Positions 52,713 through 61,599 of a stretch of DNA of 64,000 nucleotides are shown here, in pieces. The stretch comes from Chryseobacterium sp. ISL-6. GTDB lineage: Bacteria; Bacteroidota; Bacteroidia; Flavobacteriales; Weeksellaceae. The notes under the pieces were generated by a model. It saw only the letters and a list, made by a program, of their open reading frames with translations. It was not told the origin of the DNA and did no database searches. Numbering within the stretch: the first letter of the stretch is position 1; each line of letters starts with the position of its first letter. The stretch spans positions 186,001 through 250,000 of the forward strand of contig NZ_JAGGPT010000010.1 of assembly GCF_018613715.1 (NCBI RefSeq). Reading direction: 5' to 3'. The position numbers and the translations under genes were made by a program.

Positions 52713-52840
52713 CTTTAGAATCTGATTAAGTATGAACAAAATTTATATTATTACACATTATTAATCATTTCTTAAGATTCCATTAAAATATTTACAAAGG
52801 ATAAAGTCCATTTTTGCATTAATCAAAATTTAAAGTAAAA

Positions 52841-55800
52841 ATGACAAATAACTACCTTTTAAGAGGTTTCCTTCCTATCGCTGTTTTATTTCAAGGCAGT
52901 ATTTTTGGACAATCATTGATCCATTATTGGAATTTCAATAACAATACTTCAGAAACTTCCATTACCGCTCCCACTTCTTCTTTAATAAATGGTTCTTCCC
53001 TCGTTGCCATTGCAGGTGGAACAAGTATTATTGATTTTGCGAGTGGAACCGGACAAAATTTCAATGTCGATAATTTAAATACCCGAAATAATGATCCTGC
53101 CGGAACCCATTTAAGATTTAATAATCCAATTGGTGGTGGACTTCAATTTTCTTTACCAACAACAGGATACAATAACGTGGTTGTAAAATTTACAACGAGA
53201 AGATCAGGTTCAGGAGCAGGGGCACAATCCTGGTTCTATTCACTTGACGGGACTACTTTTACACCCTATCAAACAGTGAATCCACAAGATGGAAATCCAC
53301 AGCTGATTAGTTTTGATTTTTCAAGTATCGCTGGAGTTGCCAATAATCCAAATTTCAAATTAAAAGTTGAATTTTCAACAGGAGCGGGAGGAAATGTAGG
53401 TAACAACCGTTTTGATAACTTCACTGTTGATGCAACGGCTGCAGGTGGTGCAGACACTACTCCACCCTCTGTAGCATATCTTCCGGCAAACGATACCAAT
53501 AATGCTTCCACAACTGTTAACCCAAGTATCTCTTTTAATGAAAATATAAGATTGATCGATAATTCTACAGTCAACGATATTAATGCACAAAATCTTGTTG
53601 AATTCCGTCTGGGAAGTGCTTCAGGAACACAAGTTCCTTTTACAACAACGTTCAGTAATAATAAGATCACGGTGATCCCAACTGCAGGTTTACTTCCAAA
53701 TCAGACTTATTATTTAGCATTAAAACCTAATACTGTTGAAGACTTAAGTGATAATGCAGTGACTACATCCACTTCAACCGTTTTCACCACTGCAGGTACA
53801 AGTATTTCTTTAGATAAAAACTTTGTAAAAGTCAATGAGAATGCGGGTAGCTTAAGCTTTAAGATCAACATCAACAATCCTTCAAATTCTACTGTAAATC
53901 TTGTGGTAAAACCAGCTCCTTTCAGTACAGCGGGAAGCAATGATTTTACATTAAGCAATCAGACCATCAATATCACACCGTCAACAACCAGTTATACGGT
54001 GAATATTCCAATTATTGATGATACACTGGAAGAGCAACAGGCTGAATACTTTGTCGTAAGTCTTGAGAACCCTGTAGGGGCAACCATAACGGGAGATAAT
54101 TCGGCAACAATATATATTGTAGACAATGACAAAGCTGCTCCGGTTCCTTCTAATCAGATTCAGCTGAACTATATCGGAAGTTTTGATCCTTCAGGTAATA
54201 ACAATAGTTCTACAGAAATTGTTGTTCATGATCCTGCCACGCAGAGATTATTTACGATCAGTTCCTTAACAGATGTTTTTGATATCATTGATTTTACTAA
54301 TCCAATCACACCAGTAGTTATTAAAACAGTAAATATGGCTCCTTACGGAGGAATTACAAGTATCGCTGTAAAAAATGGGATTTTAGCTGTTTCCTCTCCT
54401 AATGCTAATCCACAACAAAACGGTTCTGTAATTTTCTTTGATATCAATGGAAACTTCCTTAAGCAGGTAACCGTAGGTGCCTTGCCTGATATGATCACGT
54501 TCACTCCGGATGGTACAAAAGTAATCACAGCAAATGAAGGAGAACCTAATGATGCTTATACTGTAGATCCGGAAGGTTCTATAAGTATTATTGATATTTC
54601 TGGCGGAGTTAATAATGTTACCCAAACGAATGTTACTACGCTTAATTTCACCAATTTTAATTCTCAAGAAGCTGCTCTTATAGCAACAGGTCTTAGAAAA
54701 GTAAAATCTACGAGTACACTAGCTCAGGATTTAGAGCCTGAATATGTTACTGTAAGCTCAGACAGTCAAAAAGCATGGGTTACTCTTCAGGAGAATAATG
54801 CTATCGCTGAGATAAATCTTGCGACAAAAACCATAACAAGCATTTGGGGTCTGGGTAAAAAAGATATGAGCTTACCTGGCAACGGATTCGATGCTTCAGA
54901 TAATAATGGTGAAGTATTAATTGCCAACTGGCCGGTAAAAACGTTCTATACTCCGGATGCAGTACAAAACTACAAAGTGGGTGGTACCAATTACATTGTA
55001 ACGGCTAATGAAGGTGATGAAAAAGACCTTTCTGGGTTTAGTGAAAGAACTACAGTAGGAGCTAATGGCTATGCTTTGGATGCGGCAGTTTTCCCTAATT
55101 CATCTGTATTAAAAGCTTCCCATAACTTAGGTAGATTCAGAGTAACATCGGTAAATGGAAATACAGACGGAGATGCTGAATATGAGGAAATCAATGCAAT
55201 GGGAGCTCGTTCATTCTCTATCTTTAATGCCGACACAAAACAGATTGCCTATGATAGTGGTGACCGATTTGAAAGGTATATTGCTGCCAATCATCCATTA
55301 ATTTTCAATGCTGATAATGAAGCAAACGGTGCTAAAAACAGGAGCCGCGCAAAGGGTCCTGAACCCGAGGGCGTCGCTTTAGGAACTATCAACGGGCAGA
55401 CTTTTGCTTTCATCACTTTGGAAAGAACAGGAGGTGTCATGGTTTACAATATTACGGATCCTAATAACGTAACATTTACTGACTACAAGAACTCTCGTTC
55501 TACATCCGCTTATGGAGGTGATAATGGTCCGGAAGGCATTATTTATATAGCTCCTCAAAATACAACAACAGGAAAAGGATATGTAGTGATCGCCAATGAG
55601 ATCAGTGGTACCCTATCAATGTATGAAGTGGCACAGTCGCCGACATTAGGAACAGGGGAAATAAAGGCTGAAAAAGCAACTTTCAATATTTTCCCTAATC
55701 CAGTTGCAAAAGGAAATACTTTGTATTTTAACAGAGCCCAGGATTATGAATTGTATGATATGTCAGGAAAGCTAATTGGAAAAGAAAAAAATGCTTTAAC

Positions 55801-55882
55801 AATTGATACTTCCAGACTTTCTACAGGAGTATATCTGGTTAAAACTTCAGATGGTACAATTAAGAGATTAATTGTAAAGTAG
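52841..55882 (+). CDS. Secreted choice-of-anchor I domain protein, type IX secretion substrate
   Basis: 1013 aa. Signal peptide (about 1-24), then a beta-rich N-terminal domain, an SbsA/Big_5-like Ig domain (DTTPPSVAYLPANDT to about 325), a Calx-beta domain (VNENAGSLSFKI to IYIVDNDKA, about 330-430), and the large choice-of-anchor I beta-propeller-like domain (LNYIGSFDPSG, TFTPDGTKVITANEGEPNDA, PEGVALGTINGQTFAFI). The C-terminal NIFPNPVAKGNTLYF ... GVYLVKTSDGTIKRLIVK is a type A T9SS sorting domain. Exported to the surface or medium; the propeller type is often annotated as alkaline-phosphatase-like, without firm function. Confidence 0.88.
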   Translation: MTNNYLLRGFLPIAVLFQGSIFGQSLIHYWNFNNNTSETSITAPTSSLINGSSLVAIAGGTSIIDFASGTGQNFNVDNLNTRNNDPAGTHLRFNNPIGGGLQFSLPTTGYNNVVVKFTTRRSGSGAGAQSWFYSLDGTTFTPYQTVNPQDGNPQLISFDFSSIAGVANNPNFKLKVEFSTGAGGNVGNNRFDNFTVDATAAGGADTTPPSVAYLPANDTNNASTTVNPSISFNENIRLIDNSTVNDINAQNLVEFRLGSASGTQVPFTTTFSNNKITVIPTAGLLPNQTYYLALKPNTVEDLSDNAVTTSTSTVFTTAGTSISLDKNFVKVNENAGSLSFKININNPSNSTVNLVVKPAPFSTAGSNDFTLSNQTINITPSTTSYTVNIPIIDDTLEEQQAEYFVVSLENPVGATITGDNSATIYIVDNDKAAPVPSNQIQLNYIGSFDPSGNNNSSTEIVVHDPATQRLFTISSLTDVFDIIDFTNPITPVVIKTVNMAPYGGITSIAVKNGILAVSSPNANPQQNGSVIFFDINGNFLKQVTVGALPDMITFTPDGTKVITANEGEPNDAYTVDPEGSISIIDISGGVNNVTQTNVTTLNFTNFNSQEAALIATGLRKVKSTSTLAQDLEPEYVTVSSDSQKAWVTLQENNAIAEINLATKTITSIWGLGKKDMSLPGNGFDASDNNGEVLIANWPVKTFYTPDAVQNYKVGGTNYIVTANEGDEKDLSGFSERTTVGANGYALDAAVFPNSSVLKASHNLGRFRVTSVNGNTDGDAEYEEINAMGARSFSIFNADTKQIAYDSGDRFERYIAANHPLIFNADNEANGAKNRSRAKGPEPEGVALGTINGQTFAFITLERTGGVMVYNITDPNNVTFTDYKNSRSTSAYGGDNGPEGIIYIAPQNTTTGKGYVVIANEISGTLSMYEVAQSPTLGTGEIKAEKATFNIFPNPVAKGNTLYFNRAQDYELYDMSGKLIGKEKNALTIDTSRLSTGVYLVKTSDGTIKRLIVK

Positions 55883-55902
55883 AATATATTATTTAGTTGA
55901 GC

Positions 55903-55934
55903 AAAGAGCTTCGGACAATGTCTGAAGCTCTTTT
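55903..55934. terminator. Terminator between 52841 gene and response regulator
   Basis: AAAGAGCTTCGGAC and GTCTGAAGCTCTTT (one G-U) with loop AAT and a T-run. It lies between convergent genes and may end both. Confidence 0.85.
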
Positions 55935-55952
55935 GTTATAGGCTTAAATTAT

Positions 55953-56567
55953 TTAATGCATATCATCGTAAATACGAACGAGATCAACAACATTTTTAAC
56001 CTTTAGTTTATCAAAAATTTTCTTTTTGTAGGTACTGATCGTAGACATTTTAAGATCCAGAATATTAGCTATTTCTATATTTCCGTTTCCTTCTGCTAAA
56101 AGTTTAAATATCTGAAACTCTCTTTTAGAAAGCTTTTCTACAGTACGACTATCTTTGGAGTGGTTTAAAAGCTTATTCACCATTTTTGAAGGATAATAAT
56201 ACCCTTCTTCAAATATAGCGGTAATCCCTCTCAGTATTTCAGATTCTGAAGCCCCTTTATTAAGGAACCCTTCTGCTCCTTCTTCAATATACTGAATACC
56301 TACACTTTCATCATAGATGGAAAATATCATGATTTTAAGATCATCCTTTTTCTTTTTAAGCTCTTTTACCATTGCCTTATAAATGCTATCAGGCATATCA
56401 GTATCAAGGATTACCAGATCATATTTTTTTTTAGAAACTTTTTCTTTGGTTTCTGTATAATTTTCGGCAAAATCTATTACACAGGGATATTGAAGTTTTG
56501 ATTCTAAAAGCAGCGCAGTACCCGTTCTCACAATATAATGGTCATCCGCAATGAGTATTTTTTTCAT
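55953..56567 (-). CDS. NarL/LuxR-type response regulator
   Basis: 204 aa from the ATG at 56567 (MKKILIADDHYIVRTG), the standard receiver start; the longer frame to 56627 adds 20 residues unlikely to be real. The receiver has DD at 8-9, the phosphoacceptor in YDLVILDTDMPDS and the FLNKGAS lysine. The C-terminal LuxR-type HTH is LSKREFQIFKLLAEGNGNIE ... LKMSTISTYKKKIFDKL. No histidine kinase is adjacent, so it is an orphan. Confidence 0.9.
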   Translation of the reverse strand: MKKILIADDHYIVRTGTALLLESKLQYPCVIDFAENYTETKEKVSKKKYDLVILDTDMPDSIYKAMVKELKKKKDDLKIMIFSIYDESVGIQYIEEGAEGFLNKGASESEILRGITAIFEEGYYYPSKMVNKLLNHSKDSRTVEKLSKREFQIFKLLAEGNGNIEIANILDLKMSTISTYKKKIFDKLKVKNVVDLVRIYDDMH

Positions 56568-57158
56568 AGTTCTAAGTTTTTGATCATAACTTCCAAAAGG
56601 AATTTTTCTTATTCTTTTGGAAAGCATTTCCTCTTCCGATTTTTAGCACGAAATGCAATACAACATGTAGGCCGATACTATCTTTTTTCAAAGAAATTTC
56701 TTTATAATAAGGTTTTACATATAATTTTTACTACCATCTATTTGTTTCGAAGAAACCTATATCCTGAATTGTCAATTTTAATGACTCCCAGTTGTCTCGC
56801 ATTTATAATCCTAGTAACGATCAATTTTGGTTTAGTCTCAATTAATATACAATCGTAGTCATGGAAATTGCATTTATATTCACAAGCCATATTAAGCCAT
56901 AATTATTTCCTGTAATACTTTTTTGTCTCTTATATATCGTTTCATTGGTTGATTGAGACCAAATTGAAAAGTACTGCACATCAAAATAGGAAAATAAAAA
57001 GCATAGCCGGAGTAAGAAAAGCCTCATATAGTGTTGTAAATAAATTTTTTACAAAAGTAACATTAATAAAACTCACAAAAACATAGAATTATTTCTATAT
57101 GAATTTAATATTAATTCTAATTATTAATCACATATTCTTGAGTAAAGATCACAAAAAA
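56568..57158. other. AT-rich intergenic region
   Basis: About 590 bp upstream of the response regulator with no credible gene. It contains a loose inverted pair around TTTAGTCTCAATTAA (56831-56845) and TTGATTGAGACCAAA (56947-56961). Nothing else was recognised. Confidence 0.4.
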
Positions 57159-57185
57159 AAGACAGGTTCTAAAAACCTGTCTTTA
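57159..57185 (-). terminator. Terminator of the flotillin gene
   Basis: AAAGACAGGTT, loop CTAAA, AACCTGTCTTT, with a T-run on the minus-strand side, 90 bp after the flotillin stop. Confidence 0.8.
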
Positions 57186-57273
57186 AACATATTATATTAT
57201 TATAATTGAATAAATTAATAAAATTGGAAATTGAATATAAATATTTAAATATATAGATATATGGACTTCATTT

Positions 57274-58857
57274 TTAACCCTTTGAAGAATCATCTTTTGG
57301 AGCTTCATTTCCCAAAGTCATATCATCAAAATTCTTCTTTTCTTTCTTCTCAATGATCTTAACAATCTCCTTTTGAACCTCTTCCGGTTTTCCTTTTAGA
57401 TAATCCGGTAAATTTAATCCCGCCATATTAAATAAATCATTCAATGGGGGAACTGATTTCATCATTCCTGAAACAAAGTTAGCTGTGGAAGTATTTCCAT
57501 CTTTATCATTTCCGCTATCCCATACTGTAATCTTATCGATCTTAATATTCTTAACAGCTTCCACCTGGGTTTTAACCAATTCAGGAAGTTTTTCAATTAA
57601 CAATAACTGGAATGCACTGTTCGTATCACCACCAGCTGCCTGTATTATTTTGTCGTAACCTTCAGCTTGCTTTGTCAGAATCTCGTAGAGACCTTTTGCT
57701 TCAGCTTCCATTTTAGCAAAAATAGCGTCTGCCTCACCTTTTGCCTGAACTCTTATTTTCTCAGCTTCTGCCTGTGCATCAATGATTGCCTTTTGCTTTG
57801 CAATTTCTGCATGAACGACAATATTCGCCTGTTGGGTAGAACGTTCTCTTTCAGCCCTGGCTGTTTCGGCTTTCTGTTCGGCAAGATAAGATTCCTCCAA
57901 TGATCTTGCGGCCTGAACTTTCTCGGCTGCAGTAGCAATTCTCAGCGCTTCAGCTTCTTTTTCTCTTCTTTCGGCATCAGAGTTTGCAATGGTAATTTTT
58001 GCTTCGTTTTCTCCTTTTACAGCGATAGAGTTGGCTAAGGAAGTTGCAATACGTGCTTCTTTTGCTGCTTCTGCCTTTCCGATTGCTTCATCCTTTCCTG
58101 CTGCTGCAATACTTACTTCTCTGTCTTTTTGGGTGATGGCAATTTTCACATCACGATCTCTCTGCGTTTCGGCAATCTGAGTGTCTTTTTCACGATCAGC
58201 AATCGCTTTTCCTGTTTCTCCGATTTTAGTCTGCTCTGCAACACTAATAATCGCCTCATTGATCGCTTTAGCAGCAGCTTCTTTACCTAAAGCTTCAATA
58301 TATCCGGATTCATCCCTGATATCCGTAACGTTTACGTTGATTAATTTTAAACCAATCTTCTTTAATTCGGTATCAACGTTTTTCGAAATATTATCTAAGA
58401 ATTTATCTCTGTCTGAGTTAATTTCTTCAATGGTCATTGTTGCAATAACCAAACGTAACTGACCGAACAGTATATCTTTAGAAAGCTCCTGAATTTGCTC
58501 CGGGGAAAGACCTAATAAACGTTCTGCTGCATTTCCCATGGAATCAGGTTCCGTAGAAATAGCAATCGTAAAACGACATGGCACATCCACCCTGATGTTC
58601 TGACGTGAAAGTGCATTGGTAAGATTAGCTTCAATAGAAATTGGCTTCAGATCCAAATAAGCAAAATCCTGAATTACCGGCCAAACAAAAGCACCTCCGC
58701 CATGAATACATTTTGCAGAACTTCCACCTGTTTTACCATAAATTACTAAGATTTTATCTGAAGGACATCTTTTGTATCGCGAAATAAGTGCTAGGAATGT
58801 AACGAATAGCACAACGACTATTACAACTGTGAGAATAAGAGTTCCGGGAATTTCCAT
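57274..58857 (-). CDS. Flotillin-like SPFH-domain protein
   Basis: 527 aa. N-terminal hydrophobic hairpin (about 5-25, TLILTVVIVVVLFVTFLALI), SPFH/PHB domain (about 30-215, with CRFTIAISTEPDSM and ERLLGLSPEQIQELSKDILF), then the long EA-rich coiled-coil region typical of flotillins (about 220-400) and a C-terminal tail. It organises membrane microdomains. It follows the NfeD-like OB-fold membrane protein by 28 bp, the usual flotillin partner. Confidence 0.93.
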   Translation of the reverse strand: MEIPGTLILTVVIVVVLFVTFLALISRYKRCPSDKILVIYGKTGGSSAKCIHGGGAFVWPVIQDFAYLDLKPISIEANLTNALSRQNIRVDVPCRFTIAISTEPDSMGNAAERLLGLSPEQIQELSKDILFGQLRLVIATMTIEEINSDRDKFLDNISKNVDTELKKIGLKLINVNVTDIRDESGYIEALGKEAAAKAINEAIISVAEQTKIGETGKAIADREKDTQIAETQRDRDVKIAITQKDREVSIAAAGKDEAIGKAEAAKEARIATSLANSIAVKGENEAKITIANSDAERREKEAEALRIATAAEKVQAARSLEESYLAEQKAETARAERERSTQQANIVVHAEIAKQKAIIDAQAEAEKIRVQAKGEADAIFAKMEAEAKGLYEILTKQAEGYDKIIQAAGGDTNSAFQLLLIEKLPELVKTQVEAVKNIKIDKITVWDSGNDKDGNTSTANFVSGMMKSVPPLNDLFNMAGLNLPDYLKGKPEEVQKEIVKIIEKKEKKNFDDMTLGNEAPKDDSSKG

Positions 58858-58885
58858 ATATAGTTTGTAAAATATTGATAATTAA

Positions 58886-59452
58886 TTAGACTTTCGAAAC
58901 GACAAGAATTTTATCGTAGATATATATCACCCTTACCGAATGACTTGAAGGGATACTTTCCTCTGCTTCTGTCATAGCCTGAAGTTCATGATTGGCTCCA
59001 TTTACAGAAATCAAAATCTTTCCTTTGCCACTCATATTGGCTGGAATAGTAAGATAGACCTCACCGGTTTTTCCAATAAGATTTTCCATCTTAAAAGTAT
59101 TGTCTTCTGTTAATTTTAAAATTTGAAGAATAAGAATAAAAAATATAAATAAAAACCCTGTTCCAATAAGGATCGCTACCACAAATAACAATGCCTTACT
59201 ACCTATTGAATTGTAGAATGCTACACCACCCCATCCGAATCCCAGGAGAAAATTAATTAAATTTCTGAAAGAGAATAACTGAAAAGGGGTATCACCATGA
59301 CCAGCATCACCTGTAAAATCTGTATGAAGACCATCAGAATGACCACCTATAAAAGTAAGGATCGTTTGAAATAAAAATATTAAACTGGCAGCCAAAGCAA
59401 TATACCAAAAGCCTTGATTAAGAGGTTCTAAATTTTCTAAAAATCCAAACAT
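58886..59452 (-). CDS. NfeD-like OB-fold membrane protein
   Basis: 188 aa with three membrane helices (about 15-37, 66-85, 87-110) and a C-terminal OB-fold domain (NLIGKTGEVYLTIPANMSGK ... SHSVRVIYIYDKILVV). The first gene of a two-gene transcript with the flotillin. NfeD-type proteins are the common partner of flotillins; here the membrane part is that of the YqiJ/YuaF-like short form. Confidence 0.82.
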   Translation of the reverse strand: MFGFLENLEPLNQGFWYIALAASLIFLFQTILTFIGGHSDGLHTDFTGDAGHGDTPFQLFSFRNLINFLLGFGWGGVAFYNSIGSKALLFVVAILIGTGFLFIFFILILQILKLTEDNTFKMENLIGKTGEVYLTIPANMSGKGKILISVNGANHELQAMTEAEESIPSSHSVRVIYIYDKILVVSKV

Positions 59453-59514
59453 AAGTATGTGCTTTTCACAAATATAACAAAAACTACCTTATAATTCCGA
59501 AAAGGAGAGCAATA

Positions 59515-59545
59515 AAAAAAGACAGGCTTAAAAAACCTGTCTCTT
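59515..59545 (-). terminator. Terminator after the NifU-domain gene
   Basis: AAAAGACAGG and CCTGTCTC with an A-rich loop, T-run on the minus-strand side, 20 bp after the 59565 stop. The stem is nearly the same as the flotillin terminator. Confidence 0.75.
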
Positions 59546-59564
59546 AATATCTATAAACTTTCTT

Positions 59565-59813
59565 TTACTCTACGCTTATTACCTTTTCGATTTCCGGAGC
59601 GTGTTGTTTAATTGTATTTTCAACGCCCAGCTTCAGGGTTGAAAAGTTCAAAGAACACCCGGAACAGTTTCCTAAAAGTTTTACATAAACTGAGCTATCT
59701 TTCACATCAATAAGCTCAATATCCCCGCCGTCTTTATTTAAAAACGGACGAATACTTTCTAAAGCCTCCATTACTCTTGTTACAGTATCTTCGTGTGCTA
59801 CGTTTGTTTCCAT
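59565..59813 (-). CDS. NifU C-terminal-domain iron-sulfur scaffold protein
   Basis: 82 aa, the single Nfu domain. Contains IRPFLNKDGGDIELIDV and the cluster-binding LLGNCSGCSLNF (CxxC at about 54-57). It carries or transfers [4Fe-4S] clusters. It starts 44 bp after the Mrp/ApbC gene on the same strand, itself an Fe-S carrier, so the two form a small Fe-S operon. Confidence 0.93.
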   Translation of the reverse strand: METNVAHEDTVTRVMEALESIRPFLNKDGGDIELIDVKDSSVYVKLLGNCSGCSLNFSTLKLGVENTIKQHAPEIEKVISVE

Positions 59814-59857
59814 ATTTTTCAGTTCAATTCGGTTTTTTCAAAAATTAATTTGAAATA

Positions 59858-60967
59858 TTATTTTTTTGCCTTTGGTGAGCATCCGGCCATTGTTGTAATT
59901 TTTACAGCTTCAGTAGGTGGAAGACTTTTATTTCTTTCAACAAGACTCTCTACCATTTTACGTGCTGTGTCAGTATAAATCTCTGCAATTTTAGAGTTTT
60001 CCTGTAATGCTGCTGGTCTTCCAACATCACCTGCCTCCCTGATGCTTTGGATCAACGGAATCTCTCCCAGTACCGGAATTCCCAAATCATCAGCTAAATA
60101 TTGTGCTCCCTGGTTTCCAAAGATGTAATATTTATTATCAGGTAATTCTTCTGGTGTAAAATACGCCATATTTTCGATTAATCCAAGAACCGGAATATTT
60201 ATGCTTTCCATCTGGAACATGGCAATCCCTTTTCTTACATCTGCCAGAGCAACATGTTGAGGTGTGCTTACAATTACGGCACCCGTTACAGGTACTTCCT
60301 GAATAATTGACAAGTGGATATCACCAGTTCCCGGAGGTAAATCAATTAATAAAAAGTCCAGTTCACCCCAATCAGCATCTCTTATCATTTGATTTAATGC
60401 CTTAGAAGCCATAGGACCTCTCCAGACTACTGCCTGATTAGCTCCGGAAAAATAACCTATTGAAAGCATTTTCACTCCATAGTTTTCTACAGGCTTCATT
60501 AGATTCTTTCCATTAACCTCCACAGAAATAGGCTTCTGCCCTTCAGTATCAAACATCGTAGGAACAGATGGTCCATAAATATCAGCATCTAATAAACCTA
60601 CTTTAAAGCCCATTTTAGCTAAAGTAACGGCCATATTTGCGGCAACGGTAGATTTACCAACTCCTCCTTTTCCTGAGGCAATCGCAATAATATTTTGAAT
60701 TCCTGAAATTTGTTTTCCTTTGATCTGGCTTTGTTGAATTTCGCTAGGTTCAGGAGAAACAATTTTAAGCTTTAAATGAATCTCTTCTCCAAACTCACTT
60801 GCAAAAGCCTGCTTCATGGCAGCTTCTAATTTTTTCTTTTCATGCATTGCCGGTGAATGAGCTGTCATATCTATATAAACATCATTCCCTACAATCTGAA
60901 TATTATTTACTAAATCATCTACTTCTATTTCTTTAAGGAAATCTTGAACCTTTTCTTTCGTCAACAT
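59858..60967 (-). CDS. Mrp/ApbC-type Fe-S carrier P-loop ATPase
   Basis: 369 aa. N-terminal DUF59/MIP18-like domain (about 1-85), then the Mrp ATPase with the deviant Walker A IASGKGGVGKSTVAANMAV (about 103-118), LLDADIYGPSVPTMF, DFLLIDLPPGTGDIHL and TPQHVALADVRKG. It assembles or transfers [4Fe-4S] clusters. The C-terminus ends TMAGCSPKAKK. Co-transcribed with the NifU-domain gene. Symbol mrp/apbC is by family. Confidence 0.93.
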   Translation of the reverse strand: MLTKEKVQDFLKEIEVDDLVNNIQIVGNDVYIDMTAHSPAMHEKKKLEAAMKQAFASEFGEEIHLKLKIVSPEPSEIQQSQIKGKQISGIQNIIAIASGKGGVGKSTVAANMAVTLAKMGFKVGLLDADIYGPSVPTMFDTEGQKPISVEVNGKNLMKPVENYGVKMLSIGYFSGANQAVVWRGPMASKALNQMIRDADWGELDFLLIDLPPGTGDIHLSIIQEVPVTGAVIVSTPQHVALADVRKGIAMFQMESINIPVLGLIENMAYFTPEELPDNKYYIFGNQGAQYLADDLGIPVLGEIPLIQSIREAGDVGRPAALQENSKIAEIYTDTARKMVESLVERNKSLPPTEAVKITTMAGCSPKAKK

Positions 60968-61252
60968 AAAATTGCTATAAATTGTTTACAAATTTACGTA
61001 ATTTTTCTATAATTTAGAATGAATAAAATCTATAACTCAAGGTGATAAATCGCATCACAAAAAATACCTAATTAATTTTTTTAAAGACCCACCTAAAAAA
61101 AACAATCCCTAAATCACAGAAAAACGGACACAAAAATAACTTCATATCCTTCCAAAACTGCCTCTCATCAAGATACTTTTAAAGTTGGAAAAACAAGATT
61201 CAAATGGTATAATCTGGCAGAGAATATTGAAAATATATCTACTCAGGATATT

Positions 61253-61585
61253 ATGAATGCCAAAGCATGTATAGAAAATTCTGATGAAAAATTTCAGAAT
61301 ATAAATGATTTAGGGTTTATTATTCTTCATAGATGTGGTGAAAACTACCTCCTCTTAGTTTGCACCTGGAGAAATGAAAACGAATTATGGGAAAGTGTGT
61401 ATTATGATGGCTCAGGAAAGTTTGAAATCTGGGAAAGAAAAAGCAATCATATACCTACTTATTGTGTCTGGGAAATGGGAATTGTATATCATGAGTCACA
61501 GGCATGGAAAAAACTCTTAGGGACAGATAGAGAAGAAAACAGCAAACAGCAATATTTAGATCATCTGTTTGAAGGTGAGGTTTAA
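61253..61585 (+). CDS. Uncharacterised 110-aa protein, possibly lacking its true start
   Basis: Soluble, no signal peptide, with paired aromatic strands (NYLLLVCTWRNENELWESVYY, then KFEIWERKSNHIPTYCVWEMG). The frame stays open upstream of the ATG at 61253 back to 61097, and that stretch also reads like protein (DTFKVGKTRFKWYNLAENIE) but contains no ATG, GTG or TTG. Either a lost start codon or a rare start is implied. It converges with the TonB-receptor gene with a 14-bp gap. No family recognised. Confidence 0.6.
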   Translation: MNAKACIENSDEKFQNINDLGFIILHRCGENYLLLVCTWRNENELWESVYYDGSGKFEIWERKSNHIPTYCVWEMGIVYHESQAWKKLLGTDREENSKQQYLDHLFEGEV

Positions 61586-61599
61586 ATTAGTATGCTGAT

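Noticed and set aside
53269..53670. Antisense ORFs inside the choice-of-anchor I gene, and similar ORFs opposite dnaK, susC and flotillin genes
   Set aside because: They mirror strong coding sequence on the other strand and have no domains or spacing of their own.
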